Source: CAVRJC01 sp964505725 (lineage in GTDB: Bacteria; Actinomycetota; Acidimicrobiia; IMCC26256; DASPTH01). From it: a DNA stretch of 52,483 nt. The stretch covers positions 1 to 52,483 of the forward strand of contig CAZDJK010000049.1 of the NCBI GenBank assembly GCA_964505725.1. The letters run 5' to 3'. The position numbers were made by a program, and so were the translations under genes. The notes beneath the pieces were generated by a model that saw only the letters and a program-made list of their open reading frames with translations, did not search any database and was not told the origin of the DNA. This document shows, piece by piece, positions 7,881-15,872 of this stretch (its first letter is position 1; every line of letters starts with the position of its first letter).

Positions 7881-9019
7881 CCTTCGAGCTGTCCGATGAG
7901 CATGTCGCGTTCCGCAAAGTGGTCGCCGAATTCGCGGCCGCCCGGCTCGCGCCGCACGTCGACGAGTGGGACGCCCGTGGCGAGCTGCCGCTCGAGGCCG
8001 TGCGCGCCATGGGTGAGCTCGGGCTGTTCGGTCTCGTGTTCCCCGAGGAGTGGGGCGGCGGCGGGGGTGACTTCACCTCGTTGTGCGTCGCCATCGAGGA
8101 GATCGGGTACGTCGATCAGTCGCTCGGCATCACACTGTCGGCCGGCGTCGGCCTCGGCATCAACCCCATCTTCCGGTTCGGGACCGACGACCAGCGCCAC
8201 CAGTGGCTCCCCGACCTGCTCACCGGCCGCGCGCTCGGGGCATTCGGTCTCACCGAAGCCGACGCCGGGAGCGACGCCGCCGCGACGAGGACGCGGGCGG
8301 TGCGCGACGGCTCGAGTGGCGAGTGGGTCATCACGGGCTCGAAGGCCTTCATCACCAACTCGGGCACCCCGATCACGTCGGCGATCACGCTGACGGCCCG
8401 TACCGAGCGGGGCATCTCGGCGTTCATCGTGCCTTCCGGTACGCCGGGACTCGTCGTGGAGCCGTCGTACCGCAAGCTCGGCTGGCACGCGAGCGACACC
8501 CATGGCCTCCTGCTCGACGATTGCCGCGTCGCGGCCGACGCCCTCCTCGGCGAGGAGGGCCGGGGGCTCCACAACTTCCTCGCCATCCTCGACGACGGCC
8601 GCATCGCGATCTCGGCGCTCGCCCTCGGGTGCGCGCGCGCGTGCCTCGACCTCGCGGTCGACCACGCCCGCGAACGCCAGGCGTTCGGTGGTCCGATCGG
8701 TCGCTTCCAGGGCGTGTCCTTCCCGCTCGCCGACCTCGCCGTCGCGATCGAGAACGCGACCAACCTCACGTACAAGGCTGCCTGGCTCAAGGATGCGGGA
8801 CGCCCGATCAAGGATGCGGCCGCGATGGCCAAGCTCTACAGCACGGAGACGGCGGTGTCTGCGACGCGCGTCCTCACCCAGGTGCTCGGTGGAGCGGGGT
8901 TCATGGAGGGACGCGCGGCGCGCCTCTACCGCGACGCCAAGATCCTCGAGGTCGGTGAGGGCACGAGCGAGATCCAGCGTGTGGTGATCGCCCGCGGGCT
9001 CGGCCTCGCCGAAAGCTGA
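7877..9019 (+). CDS. Acyl-CoA dehydrogenase, short-chain type, in the leucine cluster
   Basis: An FAD acyl-CoA dehydrogenase of 380 residues that makes 2-enoyl-CoA. It has the N-terminal helical domain, the beta domain with GAFGLTEADAGSDAA, GSKAFITNSG and KLGWHASDTHGLLLDDCRV, and the C-terminal helices with ARERQAFGGPIGRFQ, VLGGAGFMEGRAARLYRD and GEGTSEIQRVVIARG. The catalytic glutamate is in GEGTSE, the short/medium-chain position. The isovaleryl-CoA-type base on the middle helix is Gly here (LDDGRI). So although the context suggests isovaleryl-CoA dehydrogenase, the active site looks like short-chain or 2-methyl-branched enzymes. GTG 7877 overlaps the crotonase stop (GTGA). Confidence 0.88.
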   Translation: MTFELSDEHVAFRKVVAEFAAARLAPHVDEWDARGELPLEAVRAMGELGLFGLVFPEEWGGGGGDFTSLCVAIEEIGYVDQSLGITLSAGVGLGINPIFRFGTDDQRHQWLPDLLTGRALGAFGLTEADAGSDAAATRTRAVRDGSSGEWVITGSKAFITNSGTPITSAITLTARTERGISAFIVPSGTPGLVVEPSYRKLGWHASDTHGLLLDDCRVAADALLGEEGRGLHNFLAILDDGRIAISALALGCARACLDLAVDHARERQAFGGPIGRFQGVSFPLADLAVAIENATNLTYKAAWLKDAGRPIKDAAAMAKLYSTETAVSATRVLTQVLGGAGFMEGRAARLYRDAKILEVGEGTSEIQRVVIARGLGLAES

Positions 9020-9029
9020 GGCGAAGACC

Positions 9030-9890
9030 GTGCGGCTCGGGTTCTCGTCCATGAACACCCCCGATGACGTCCCGCCCGACGTGCTCGCGCGCGAGCTCGA
9101 AGCGCGCGGATACGACTCCTTGTGGATCGGCGAGCACACCCACATTCCCGTCGCGCGCACGACGCCGTATCCGGCGGGAGGCGAGCTGCCCGACGCGTAT
9201 CGGACGATGATGGATCCCTTCCTTGCGCTCATGGTCGCCGCGACGGCGACCGAGAGGCTGCTCGTCGGGACCGGTGTCGCGCTCCCGCTCCAGCACGACC
9301 TCTTCGACCTCGCGAAGACCGTGGCCACGCTCGATCGGCTGTCAGGAGGGCGCGTCCTGTTCGGCGTGGGCGTCGGTTGGAACGAGGAGGAGCTCGCCGA
9401 TCACCGACCGATCCGGTGGTCGCAGCGCTACCGCGCGCTGGCCGAGTGCGTCGCCGCGCTGCGCGCCCTGTGGTGCGACGAGGAGTCCGAGTTCCACGGG
9501 GAGTTCTTCGATTTCGAACCCGTATGGCTCCTCCCGAAGCCGGCCCAACAGCCGCATCCGCCGGTACTCTGCGGCACCGGCGGGAGGCTCGGCACCCGCG
9601 AGGCGGTCGCGTGGGCCGATGCCTGGATGCCGATGGACGCCGCGCTGGGCGACGTGGCGAAGAAGCTGGGCCTGTTCCGCTCGGCAGCCGAGCGCGCCGG
9701 ACGCGACCCCGACTCGATCCCCATCACCATCGTCGCGTTCGGCGACGCCGACCTCGCCAAGCTCGCTCTCTACCGCGACCTGGGGGTGGAGCGAGTGATC
9801 GTCGGCGCGAACCGTACGGGGTGGGACGACCCGTCGACGACGCTTCCCTGTCTCGACCGGTACGCCGCCATGATCACCGCGCTCGCGTGA
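9030..9890 (+). CDS. Luciferase-like (LLM) F420-type oxidoreductase
   Basis: A 286-residue TIM-barrel protein of the luciferase-like family; actinobacterial members usually use F420 and some use FMN. Typical features are the N-terminal RLGFSSMNTP strand, YDSLWIGEH, LLVGTGVALPLQHD, ATLDRLSGGRVLFGVGVGWNEEE, the SQRYRALAECV helix and PPVLCGTGG. It begins with GTG 9030, 10 bases after the acyl-CoA dehydrogenase, so it ends the leucine operon. No LLM step is part of known leucine catabolism, so the substrate is unknown. It ends 11 bases from the convergent gene at 9901. Confidence 0.8.
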   Translation: MRLGFSSMNTPDDVPPDVLARELEARGYDSLWIGEHTHIPVARTTPYPAGGELPDAYRTMMDPFLALMVAATATERLLVGTGVALPLQHDLFDLAKTVATLDRLSGGRVLFGVGVGWNEEELADHRPIRWSQRYRALAECVAALRALWCDEESEFHGEFFDFEPVWLLPKPAQQPHPPVLCGTGGRLGTREAVAWADAWMPMDAALGDVAKKLGLFRSAAERAGRDPDSIPITIVAFGDADLAKLALYRDLGVERVIVGANRTGWDDPSTTLPCLDRYAAMITALA

Positions 9891-9900
9891 CCCGAACCGG

Positions 9901-11118
9901 TCAGGATCTCGGCGCTCGAGGGAGCCCGAGCACGTTCTCGGCGAGGATGTTGCGCTGAACCTCCGATGTCCCCGCGTAGATGGTGTCGGCGACGCCGTTG
10001 TAGAGGGCGCCGATCCAGGACGCGGTCGAGTTGGGCGCGCCGGGGTCGTCGGCCCGGTAGGAACGCAACGGCATGCGGCCCTCCATGACGAGGGCCCGGG
10101 TTCCGAGCACCTCGACCGCGAGACGCGTGACGTCACGGTGGTACTCGGACCAGTACAGCTTGGAGATCGATGCTTCCGGTCCGATCACCCCCGTGGAGAG
10201 CACACCCGCGAGGATGCGGCGACCGAGGAACCGCATCGTCTCCACTCTCACGTATGCGTCGGCGATCCGGTCGCGGATCACGGGATCCTGGAGCCGGCCG
10301 AGCTCGCGGGCCATCGCCACGAGCCGGTCGAGCTCGGCGCGGAAGAGCACTGGGTTGGTCGCCGCCTCGTCGCCGCGCTCGAAGCCGAGCACGCTCTGCG
10401 CCACCGCCCATCCGCCGTTGACATCGCCGACGACGTTGTCGAGCGCCGTGCGCGCCCCATCGAAGATGACCGCGTTGAAGTCGGCGCGGCCACCGAACAT
10501 CCGGATGGGCCGGATCTCCACCCCTGGCTGGTCCAGCGGTACGAGGAAGAAGGTGAGCCCGCGGTGCTTCGGCGCGTCCGGGTCGGTGCGCGCGAGCACG
10601 AAGATCCAGTTCGCGTCACGTGCGGCCGTCTGCCAGACCTTCTGGCCGTGGAGGACCCAGCTCCCGTTCTCGCATTCCGCGCGCGTGCGCAGCCCCGCGA
10701 GGTCCGAGCCCGCGTCGGGCTCGGAGTAGCCCTGGCACCAGCGGTCCTCGCCCGCGAGGATGCGCGGGAGGAACCGCTGCTTCTGTTCCTCGGTGCCCCA
10801 GTGCAACAGGACGTTGCCGACCATCTTGAGGCTGAAGGTGTCGTTGGGCCCCATCGCCGGCACCCCGGCGCGGGCGAGCTCCTCGACGAGCACGACCTGC
10901 TCGACCTTCGACAAGCCGCCGCCCCCGTACTCGCGCGGCCACGCGACGCCGAGCAGCCCGTGCTCGTACAACGTCGTTCGCCACTGCTCGGTGAACGTGC
11001 GCGCCTCGTCGGGATCGAGCGCGCCGATGCCCGGCCAGTCGGCAGGGAGCTGCTCGGCAAGGAACGCGCGCACGCGGGCGCGGAATGCCTCCGCACCGGG
11101 CGGATACCGGGGATCCAT
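9901..11118 (-). CDS. Acyl-CoA dehydrogenase (FadE type)
   Basis: An acyl-CoA dehydrogenase of 405 residues with the domain order expected for the family: helical N-terminus, WPREYGGGGLSKVEQVVLVEELARAG in two stretches, GYSEPDAGSDLAGL, GQKVWQTAARDANW, and a C-terminal TIYAGTSEVQRNILAENVLGLPR segment. The usual short-chain catalytic Glu before GTS is Ala (YAGTSE). This is common in the FadE branch acting on bulky or steroid-like CoA esters, where the base may lie elsewhere. ATG 11118 follows directly on the TAG stop of the upstream crotonase, so the two are one transcript with the SDR and hydrolase further upstream. The substrate cannot be read from the sequence. Confidence 0.85.
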   Translation of the reverse strand: MDPRYPPGAEAFRARVRAFLAEQLPADWPGIGALDPDEARTFTEQWRTTLYEHGLLGVAWPREYGGGGLSKVEQVVLVEELARAGVPAMGPNDTFSLKMVGNVLLHWGTEEQKQRFLPRILAGEDRWCQGYSEPDAGSDLAGLRTRAECENGSWVLHGQKVWQTAARDANWIFVLARTDPDAPKHRGLTFFLVPLDQPGVEIRPIRMFGGRADFNAVIFDGARTALDNVVGDVNGGWAVAQSVLGFERGDEAATNPVLFRAELDRLVAMARELGRLQDPVIRDRIADAYVRVETMRFLGRRILAGVLSTGVIGPEASISKLYWSEYHRDVTRLAVEVLGTRALVMEGRMPLRSYRADDPGAPNSTASWIGALYNGVADTIYAGTSEVQRNILAENVLGLPRAPRS

Positions 11119-11958
11119 CTACTGGGGCGCGAACGGCGGGAGCTCGGGGAGCTCGAAGTCGGGCGGGAGCGGTTCGAACCGGGGCGATCGTTTCTCGACC
11201 AGCGCGGCGACACCCTCGGCGAAGTCGGGGTTCTCGGCCGAGTTCAGGTGGCGCATGGCGGCGAGCCATTCATGATTGGCGGCCGTGTAGCCGCGGCTCA
11301 GGTCACCCCACACCTGGCGCCGGATCGTCGCCATCGACCGAGGCGACGACGTCGCCGCCAGCGCGCTCGCGTAGTCCCGAGCGTCGCGGAGAACCGTGTC
11401 CGGCTCGCAGACCCGGCTCACGAGCCCGATCCGCTCGGCTTCCTCGGCCTCGACGCGGCGCGCCGACAGGAGGAGGTCGAGCGCGCGCTCGACCCCGATG
11501 AGGCGAGGCAGGATCCAGGAGAGTCCGTACTCGGCCGGGATTCCGAGCCGGGCGTACGCGGTCGAGATGCGCGCGCCGCGCGCCATGAAGCGGACGTCGC
11601 ACACCAGCGCCTGGACGAGCCCGATGCCGGCGCAGGCACCGTTGATCGCAGCGACCATCGGCTTGGGGAGCGTGATCGCGTAGTGCTGCGAGCGACGTCC
11701 CCCGAGCTCGAGGCCGGTCCCCACGGCGTGCTCGAGCCGCCCGGAGTCGAGGCCCGGGCAGAACGAGCGACCGGCGCCGGTCAGCACGATGGCGCGCACG
11801 TCGGCATCGGCGGCCGCGCGGTCGAGCAGCGCGAAGTACTGGCGCTCCATGTCGAGGTTCCACGCATTGTGACGGTCCGGGTTGTCGAGCGTGAGCGTGC
11901 ACACCGAGTCGATCACTTCGTAGCGCACGAGGACCGTCGCGTCGGCAGGCGAGGTCAT
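11119..11958 (-). CDS. Enoyl-CoA hydratase/isomerase family protein
   Basis: A 279-residue crotonase-fold protein. It shows AGRSFCPGLDSGRL (oxyanion hole, with Pro where Ala/Gly is common), INGACAGIGLVQALVCDVRF, YARLGIPAEYGLSWILPRLIG and SARRVEAEEAERIGLVSRV. At the first catalytic Glu position of hydratases (GxxExA) it has Gln in GLVQAL, so it may be an isomerase or hydrolase rather than a standard hydratase. ATG 11958 overlaps the upstream SDR stop (ATGA) and the stop touches the next ATG. The tight packing points to one pathway with the SDR and acyl-CoA dehydrogenase. Confidence 0.82.
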   Translation of the reverse strand: MTSPADATVLVRYEVIDSVCTLTLDNPDRHNAWNLDMERQYFALLDRAAADADVRAIVLTGAGRSFCPGLDSGRLEHAVGTGLELGGRRSQHYAITLPKPMVAAINGACAGIGLVQALVCDVRFMARGARISTAYARLGIPAEYGLSWILPRLIGVERALDLLLSARRVEAEEAERIGLVSRVCEPDTVLRDARDYASALAATSSPRSMATIRRQVWGDLSRGYTAANHEWLAAMRHLNSAENPDFAEGVAALVEKRSPRFEPLPPDFELPELPPFAPQ

Positions 11959-12749
11959 GCGCGCGCGGCGGTCGGGCCGCCCATGGCTTCGACACCCTCG
12001 AGCGTGATGGTGTTGCCGCTCCAGCTCGCAGGCTGCCGCACGAGCCACTCGATCTGACGGCCGATCACCTCGGGTTCGACGACGTCGGTCACGGTGCCGC
12101 CGATCGTCGCCACGTCCTCGCCCTGCGTGTCGCGCACGTATCGCCAGCCCTCGGTCGACACGACCTTGTCGATGTGGAGGACGTTGAACGAGACACCACG
12201 GTCGCCGAGCTCCAGGTGCAGGTAGTCGTTCAACCGCTCCATCGCCTGTTTGCTCACCGAGTACAGCGCGAGCCCGCGTTCCAACGTCCAGGCTGCCTCC
12301 GAGCTGATGCTCACGACACGGCCGGCACCTCGTTCGAGCATGCCGGGCACGAACCCCTGTACGAGCTGGAGCGGCGCCACGACCTGCGCGCGGAGTGCCT
12401 TCTGCCAGCGTGACCACGGGATGTCGAGGAGGGGCCCGTTCGACGTGTAGGCCGCGTTGTTGACGAGCACGTCGCAGCGGCCGTACCAGTCGAGGGTGGA
12501 GGTGATGATCGCCTGGGTCTGCTCGGAGTCGGTGAGGTCGGCCTGGACGACGCGCGCCTCGATCCCCACGGCGTCGAGCTCGGCGGCGACACTGTCGAGC
12601 GTGCCCGGCAGCACCGGGTTGGGTGCATGGGCGCGGGTGCGTCCGACCAGCACGAGCCGGGCACCCGCGGTGCCGAGCGCGATCGCGGCCTGCTTCCCGA
12701 TGCCGCGAGTGGCGCCCGTCACCACGGCGACCGAACCGTCGAGGTCCAC
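11955..12749 (-). CDS. Short-chain dehydrogenase/reductase
   Basis: A classical SDR of 264 residues. It has the dinucleotide motif TGATRGIGKQ near residue 11, NNAAYTSN, the serine in SISSEAAW and the active-site YSVSK near 164, so the Ser-Tyr-Lys triad is intact. It probably oxidises a 3-hydroxyacyl-CoA or similar alcohol in the same route as the downstream crotonase and acyl-CoA dehydrogenase. GTG 12749 lies 5 bases after the alpha/beta hydrolase gene. The insertion RTRAHAPNPVLPGTL after the cofactor strand is longer than usual. An Arg there (GRTR) suggests NADP preference. Confidence 0.83.
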   Translation of the reverse strand: MDLDGSVAVVTGATRGIGKQAAIALGTAGARLVLVGRTRAHAPNPVLPGTLDSVAAELDAVGIEARVVQADLTDSEQTQAIITSTLDWYGRCDVLVNNAAYTSNGPLLDIPWSRWQKALRAQVVAPLQLVQGFVPGMLERGAGRVVSISSEAAWTLERGLALYSVSKQAMERLNDYLHLELGDRGVSFNVLHIDKVVSTEGWRYVRDTQGEDVATIGGTVTDVVEPEVIGRQIEWLVRQPASWSGNTITLEGVEAMGGPTAARA

Positions 12750-12754
12750 CGGTC

Positions 12755-14125
12755 TCAGAGCGCCGCGCTCTTGGCGCGCTCGATCGCCTCGTCGGCGGCG
12801 CGACGCCGGAGCACTCCGGCGGCGACCGCGTGATCGGCGGCGGCCCGGAACGCGGCGAGGTAGTGGTCGAGATCCGGATAGCGGTCGCGCACGAGCTCGG
12901 CCGGGAGGGGCTGGGTGACGCCCATCAACCCGGCCGGGCCCGCCTCCTCCATGGCGCCGACGTTGCGGGTCAGGGTCACGTCCATCTCCGGGACGCGGAC
13001 GCCGCCGATCGCGTTGCCGTCGGCGTCACGGCGGATGTGCGGAGGGTCTCCCTCCACCTCGATCCGCGGCTGCACCGGCGGGGGTTCGCCGCCCGCGATC
13101 CACCTGGTCGTGTGCACGACGGCGGCGTCGAGCACATCCGCCCACGGGACCGGTCCCAGCGTCGCGAGATCCGTCGGCGCGCCGGGCGGGCCGGGGAGCG
13201 CGACCTCGTCGCGGAGGAACTTGGCCGCGATGCGTTCCATGTGCAGCCGCGGGCCGTGGGGCGCGCCCGCGACCTCCCAGAACCGGAAGCGGTCGGTGTC
13301 GTCCTGGCGGACGGGCAGCATCGAGAGCGTCTCGCACTCGGAGTTCACGACCATGACCGGGACATCGAGGTCGGTGCGGATCCGGGTGGGGTGGCTCACG
13401 ATCCGCGACCGATCGCCGCGGTTGAGGTCGATCGTCGCGGGATCGTCGATGCTCATCCCGGCCCCGAACCAGGTGAAGAGCACGAAGCCGTCGAACACCC
13501 GCTCGAGCGGGTGGATCGCATTGACGTACGTGGCGAGACGACCGGCCGACTGTGAGCCGCCGACCGCGAGCAGCCGCTTCACCGCCAGGCCGCCGAGGGG
13601 GTCGGTCGGGGACGTCTCGCGCGCCGGAGACGCCGAACGCGCGACCGCGGTGAACACGCCGTACGAGAGCGCGTCGTCGGTGAGCTCGAGCGCGCCGTAC
13701 CGCCCCGGGTCCCAGTCGCGCAGACCCCGCGGATCGGTCTCCAGCCCGTGCACGCCGACCCGCTGCGCGCCCACGCCCACATAGGCGAATCCCTCGTCGA
13801 AGATCACGGACGTGTCTCCGGCCTCGAAGATCTCGCAGCCGGCCGAGACGTTGTTCCACTCGACGATGACGGTGCCGTTGAACCGTGCCGGATCCGTGGG
13901 ACGCCGGACGAGCGCGCGCGTCCTGAAGGCGCCCGGCGTCGCGCGCTCGACGTCCCACCGACCGTCATCCGCCTGCGACCCGACCGGGCGATAGCGTTCG
14001 GCCTCCCCGGCGAAGAAGTACTCCTCCTCCACGTAGCCCTCGCGGGCCAGGTCGCGGACGGCGGCGCCGAAGGGCCAACCGTGCGAGCCGCCCCGGATCG
14101 GACCGGTCACCGTCGCCGTGCTCAT
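12755..14125 (-). CDS. Alpha/beta hydrolase domain protein (Abhydrolase_10-like)
   Basis: A 456-residue hydrolase resembling the large alpha/beta-hydrolase-domain proteins often annotated only by fold. The likely nucleophile is in VGGSQSAGRLATY near residue 203, preceded by the VGVGAQRVG strand. EWNNVSAGCE and VFDGFVLFTWFGA are further family-like blocks, and the late GAPHGPRLH may hold the catalytic His. No signal peptide is evident. ATG 14125 has a strong GAGGAGG ribosome site, so it heads the minus-strand run hydrolase-SDR-crotonase-acyl-CoA dehydrogenase. A role in opening an ester or lactone before CoA activation is plausible but inferred. Confidence 0.7.
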   Translation of the reverse strand: MSTATVTGPIRGGSHGWPFGAAVRDLAREGYVEEEYFFAGEAERYRPVGSQADDGRWDVERATPGAFRTRALVRRPTDPARFNGTVIVEWNNVSAGCEIFEAGDTSVIFDEGFAYVGVGAQRVGVHGLETDPRGLRDWDPGRYGALELTDDALSYGVFTAVARSASPARETSPTDPLGGLAVKRLLAVGGSQSAGRLATYVNAIHPLERVFDGFVLFTWFGAGMSIDDPATIDLNRGDRSRIVSHPTRIRTDLDVPVMVVNSECETLSMLPVRQDDTDRFRFWEVAGAPHGPRLHMERIAAKFLRDEVALPGPPGAPTDLATLGPVPWADVLDAAVVHTTRWIAGGEPPPVQPRIEVEGDPPHIRRDADGNAIGGVRVPEMDVTLTRNVGAMEEAGPAGLMGVTQPLPAELVRDRYPDLDHYLAAFRAAADHAVAAGVLRRRAADEAIERAKSAAL

Positions 14126-14213
14126 ACGTCCTCCTCGCCCGCTACGCCATCACTCCGCCGGCGAGCGTAACCCCGACCGGCGGCCATCGGCACCGGCGGT
14201 CGACGGGTCATGC

Positions 14214-14219
14214 CATGAT
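14214..14219 (+). promoter_or_regulatory. -10-like element 6 b before SDR start
   Basis: CATGAT, then 6 bases, then ATG 14226. No ribosome site is visible, which suggests a leaderless transcript. Confidence 0.4.
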
Positions 14220-14225
14220 GCGCCC

Positions 14226-15101
14226 ATGGCGAACCTGCTCGACGAATGGGCCGGTCTGGCCGGCAAGGTCGCAGTGGTCACCGGCGGGGCCGGCGGCCTG
14301 GGTCGCGCATGCACGGTGGCTCTCGCACGCGCAGGGATGTCGGTGGGGGTGTGCGATCGCGACCCGGCCGCGGTCGAGCGCGTCGGCGCCGTCCTCGACG
14401 ATCTCGGCGCCGCGTCGTACCTCGAGACGTTCGATGTGCGCGACTCCGACGCACTTGCGGCGTTCTACGACGCGATCGACCAGCGCTTCGACCGCGTCGA
14501 CGTGCTCGTGAACATCCCCGGCGGTGGGTTCCGCAAGCGGGTCGTCGACATGACGCCGAACGGCACGAACGCCGTCATCCGGCAGAACTTCGTCTATGCG
14601 CTGGAGTCGTGCCAGCACGCAGCCCGACGGATGATCGCCCGGGGCATCCACGGGAGCATCGTGAACATGACAACCATCGAGGCGCATCGGGCGATGCCCG
14701 AGATGGGCGTGTACGGCGCGATGAAAGCCGCGGTCGCGCACCTCACGATGACACTCGCGGTCGAGCTCGGCCCGAACGGGATCCGGGTGAACGCGATCGC
14801 CCCCGACCTCTTCCCCAACGAGTCGACAGCCGCGGCGGGCTTCAGCACCCTGGACCCCGACAGCCCGATCGCGCAGCGGGAGTACGAGATCGCGGTGCCG
14901 TTGGGCCGCAAGGGCGAGGACCGTGACGTCGCCGGGCCGGTGCTGTTCCTCGCGTCGGACCTGTCTTCGTACGTGACCGGGACGACCATCCACATCGACG
15001 GCGGCACGCTGGCAACCGGAGGGTGGGTGCGCTGGCCCGAGGGCTACCGCAACACCATCCCGCTCTCGGTGCTCGCGCAATTGCCGGACGCGACCGCCTG
15101 A
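14226..15101 (+). CDS. Short-chain dehydrogenase/reductase
   Basis: An SDR of 291 residues. It has TGGAGGLGRAC near residue 19, VCDRDPAAV (Asp after the second strand, NAD-type) and the active-site YGAMK near 163. Two motifs differ from the norm: NNAG is NIPGGG, and the active-site serine position appears as Thr in VNMTTIEA. Tyr and Lys are kept, so it may still be active. The C-terminus (TIHIDGGTLATGGW plus 25 residues) is longer than usual. It is a single plus-strand gene between the divergent hydrolase operon and a convergent hotdog gene, so its partner genes are unclear. ATG 14226 was chosen over upstream starts because homology begins there and a -10-like hexamer precedes it. Confidence 0.8.
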   Translation: MANLLDEWAGLAGKVAVVTGGAGGLGRACTVALARAGMSVGVCDRDPAAVERVGAVLDDLGAASYLETFDVRDSDALAAFYDAIDQRFDRVDVLVNIPGGGFRKRVVDMTPNGTNAVIRQNFVYALESCQHAARRMIARGIHGSIVNMTTIEAHRAMPEMGVYGAMKAAVAHLTMTLAVELGPNGIRVNAIAPDLFPNESTAAAGFSTLDPDSPIAQREYEIAVPLGRKGEDRDVAGPVLFLASDLSSYVTGTTIHIDGGTLATGGWVRWPEGYRNTIPLSVLAQLPDATA

Positions 15102-15135
15102 GCGGCGGGCCGGGGGCGCGGACCGCCCGCGCGCG

Positions 15136-15801
15136 TCAACGCCGGTAGCGTCGCGGATCGACGATCGCGAACGTGGCGTCGGCCTCGCTCGTCAGCGTGT
15201 CCCCCGCCCACAACCGACTCCGGACCTCGACGTCGTCGCCCCGGCGTTCGCCGACGATCGCCTCGACGCGCAGCTCGCGGTTCAGAGGCGTCGGACGGAG
15301 GAACCGGACGTGCAGCGTGCGCGTGACCGCCAGGTGACCGGCGCCGATCACGGCGCGACCGCAGGCGCCGTCGAACACGGCGGCCACGAACCCTCCGTAT
15401 GCGGAAGCCGGCCCGCCCTCGTACGCGGCGCCGAACGTGAAGGTCGCTTCCAGGCGTCCTGGCTCCTCGGTCACGGTCAACGGGGGAGCGAACGGCTGTG
15501 AGCGCCCGTAGACGGCATGGGTCTCCCAGACCGCGTCGTTGACCCCGATCCCCGGCGCGAGCCCGGCAATGCCGTCGTAGCGCCCGGGGCGCGTCGCGCG
15601 TCCCAGCCGATCGACGGCGCTGCGCACGAGCGCGGTCGCCGCTGCCATCGCGTCCGCGCCCGCCGTGGTGAGGAGCGTCGCCGGCACGAGCGCGCGCACC
15701 GCATCGGCGAGCGTGCGGCGGGCCTCGGCCTCGTCGTGAGCGACCGGGCCGTCGGTTCCGTCGCGCGCACCCGTCGCATCACGGTCGCCCGGTCGTTGCA
15801 T
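15136..15801 (-). CDS. Hotdog-fold thioesterase-like protein
   Basis: A 221-residue protein with a C-terminal hotdog domain of the PaaI/4HBT thioesterase superfamily. The central helix region YGGFVAAVFDGACGRAV and the following strands TRTLHVRFLRPTPLNRELRVEA are typical. About 90 N-terminal residues are Ala/Arg-rich and poorly conserved. It probably hydrolyses an acyl-CoA. A free-standing gene, it is convergent with the SDR at 14226 and divergent from the CoA ligase at 15873, so it may pair with that ligase. The first 25 residues could be over-called; no strong ribosome site precedes ATG 15801. Confidence 0.7.
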   Translation of the reverse strand: MQRPGDRDATGARDGTDGPVAHDEAEARRTLADAVRALVPATLLTTAGADAMAAATALVRSAVDRLGRATRPGRYDGIAGLAPGIGVNDAVWETHAVYGRSQPFAPPLTVTEEPGRLEATFTFGAAYEGGPASAYGGFVAAVFDGACGRAVIGAGHLAVTRTLHVRFLRPTPLNRELRVEAIVGERRGDDVEVRSRLWAGDTLTSEADATFAIVDPRRYRR

Positions 15802-15860
15802 GCGCGACGGATTCGATCACGCCACGGCCGGGCACGCCAGTACCGATGCCGGTCGCGTGG

Positions 15861-15866
15861 CATGCT
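15861..15866 (+). promoter_or_regulatory. -10-like element 6 b before CoA ligase start
   Basis: CATGCT, then CTCGGC, then ATG 15873. It supports this start over the ATG at 15846. Confidence 0.4.
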
Positions 15867-15872
15867 CTCGGC

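Noticed and set aside
10138..12057. Long plus-strand open frame opposite acyl-CoA dehydrogenase and crotonase genes
   Set aside because: It is antisense to two genes with intact family motifs and shows no recognisable domain.
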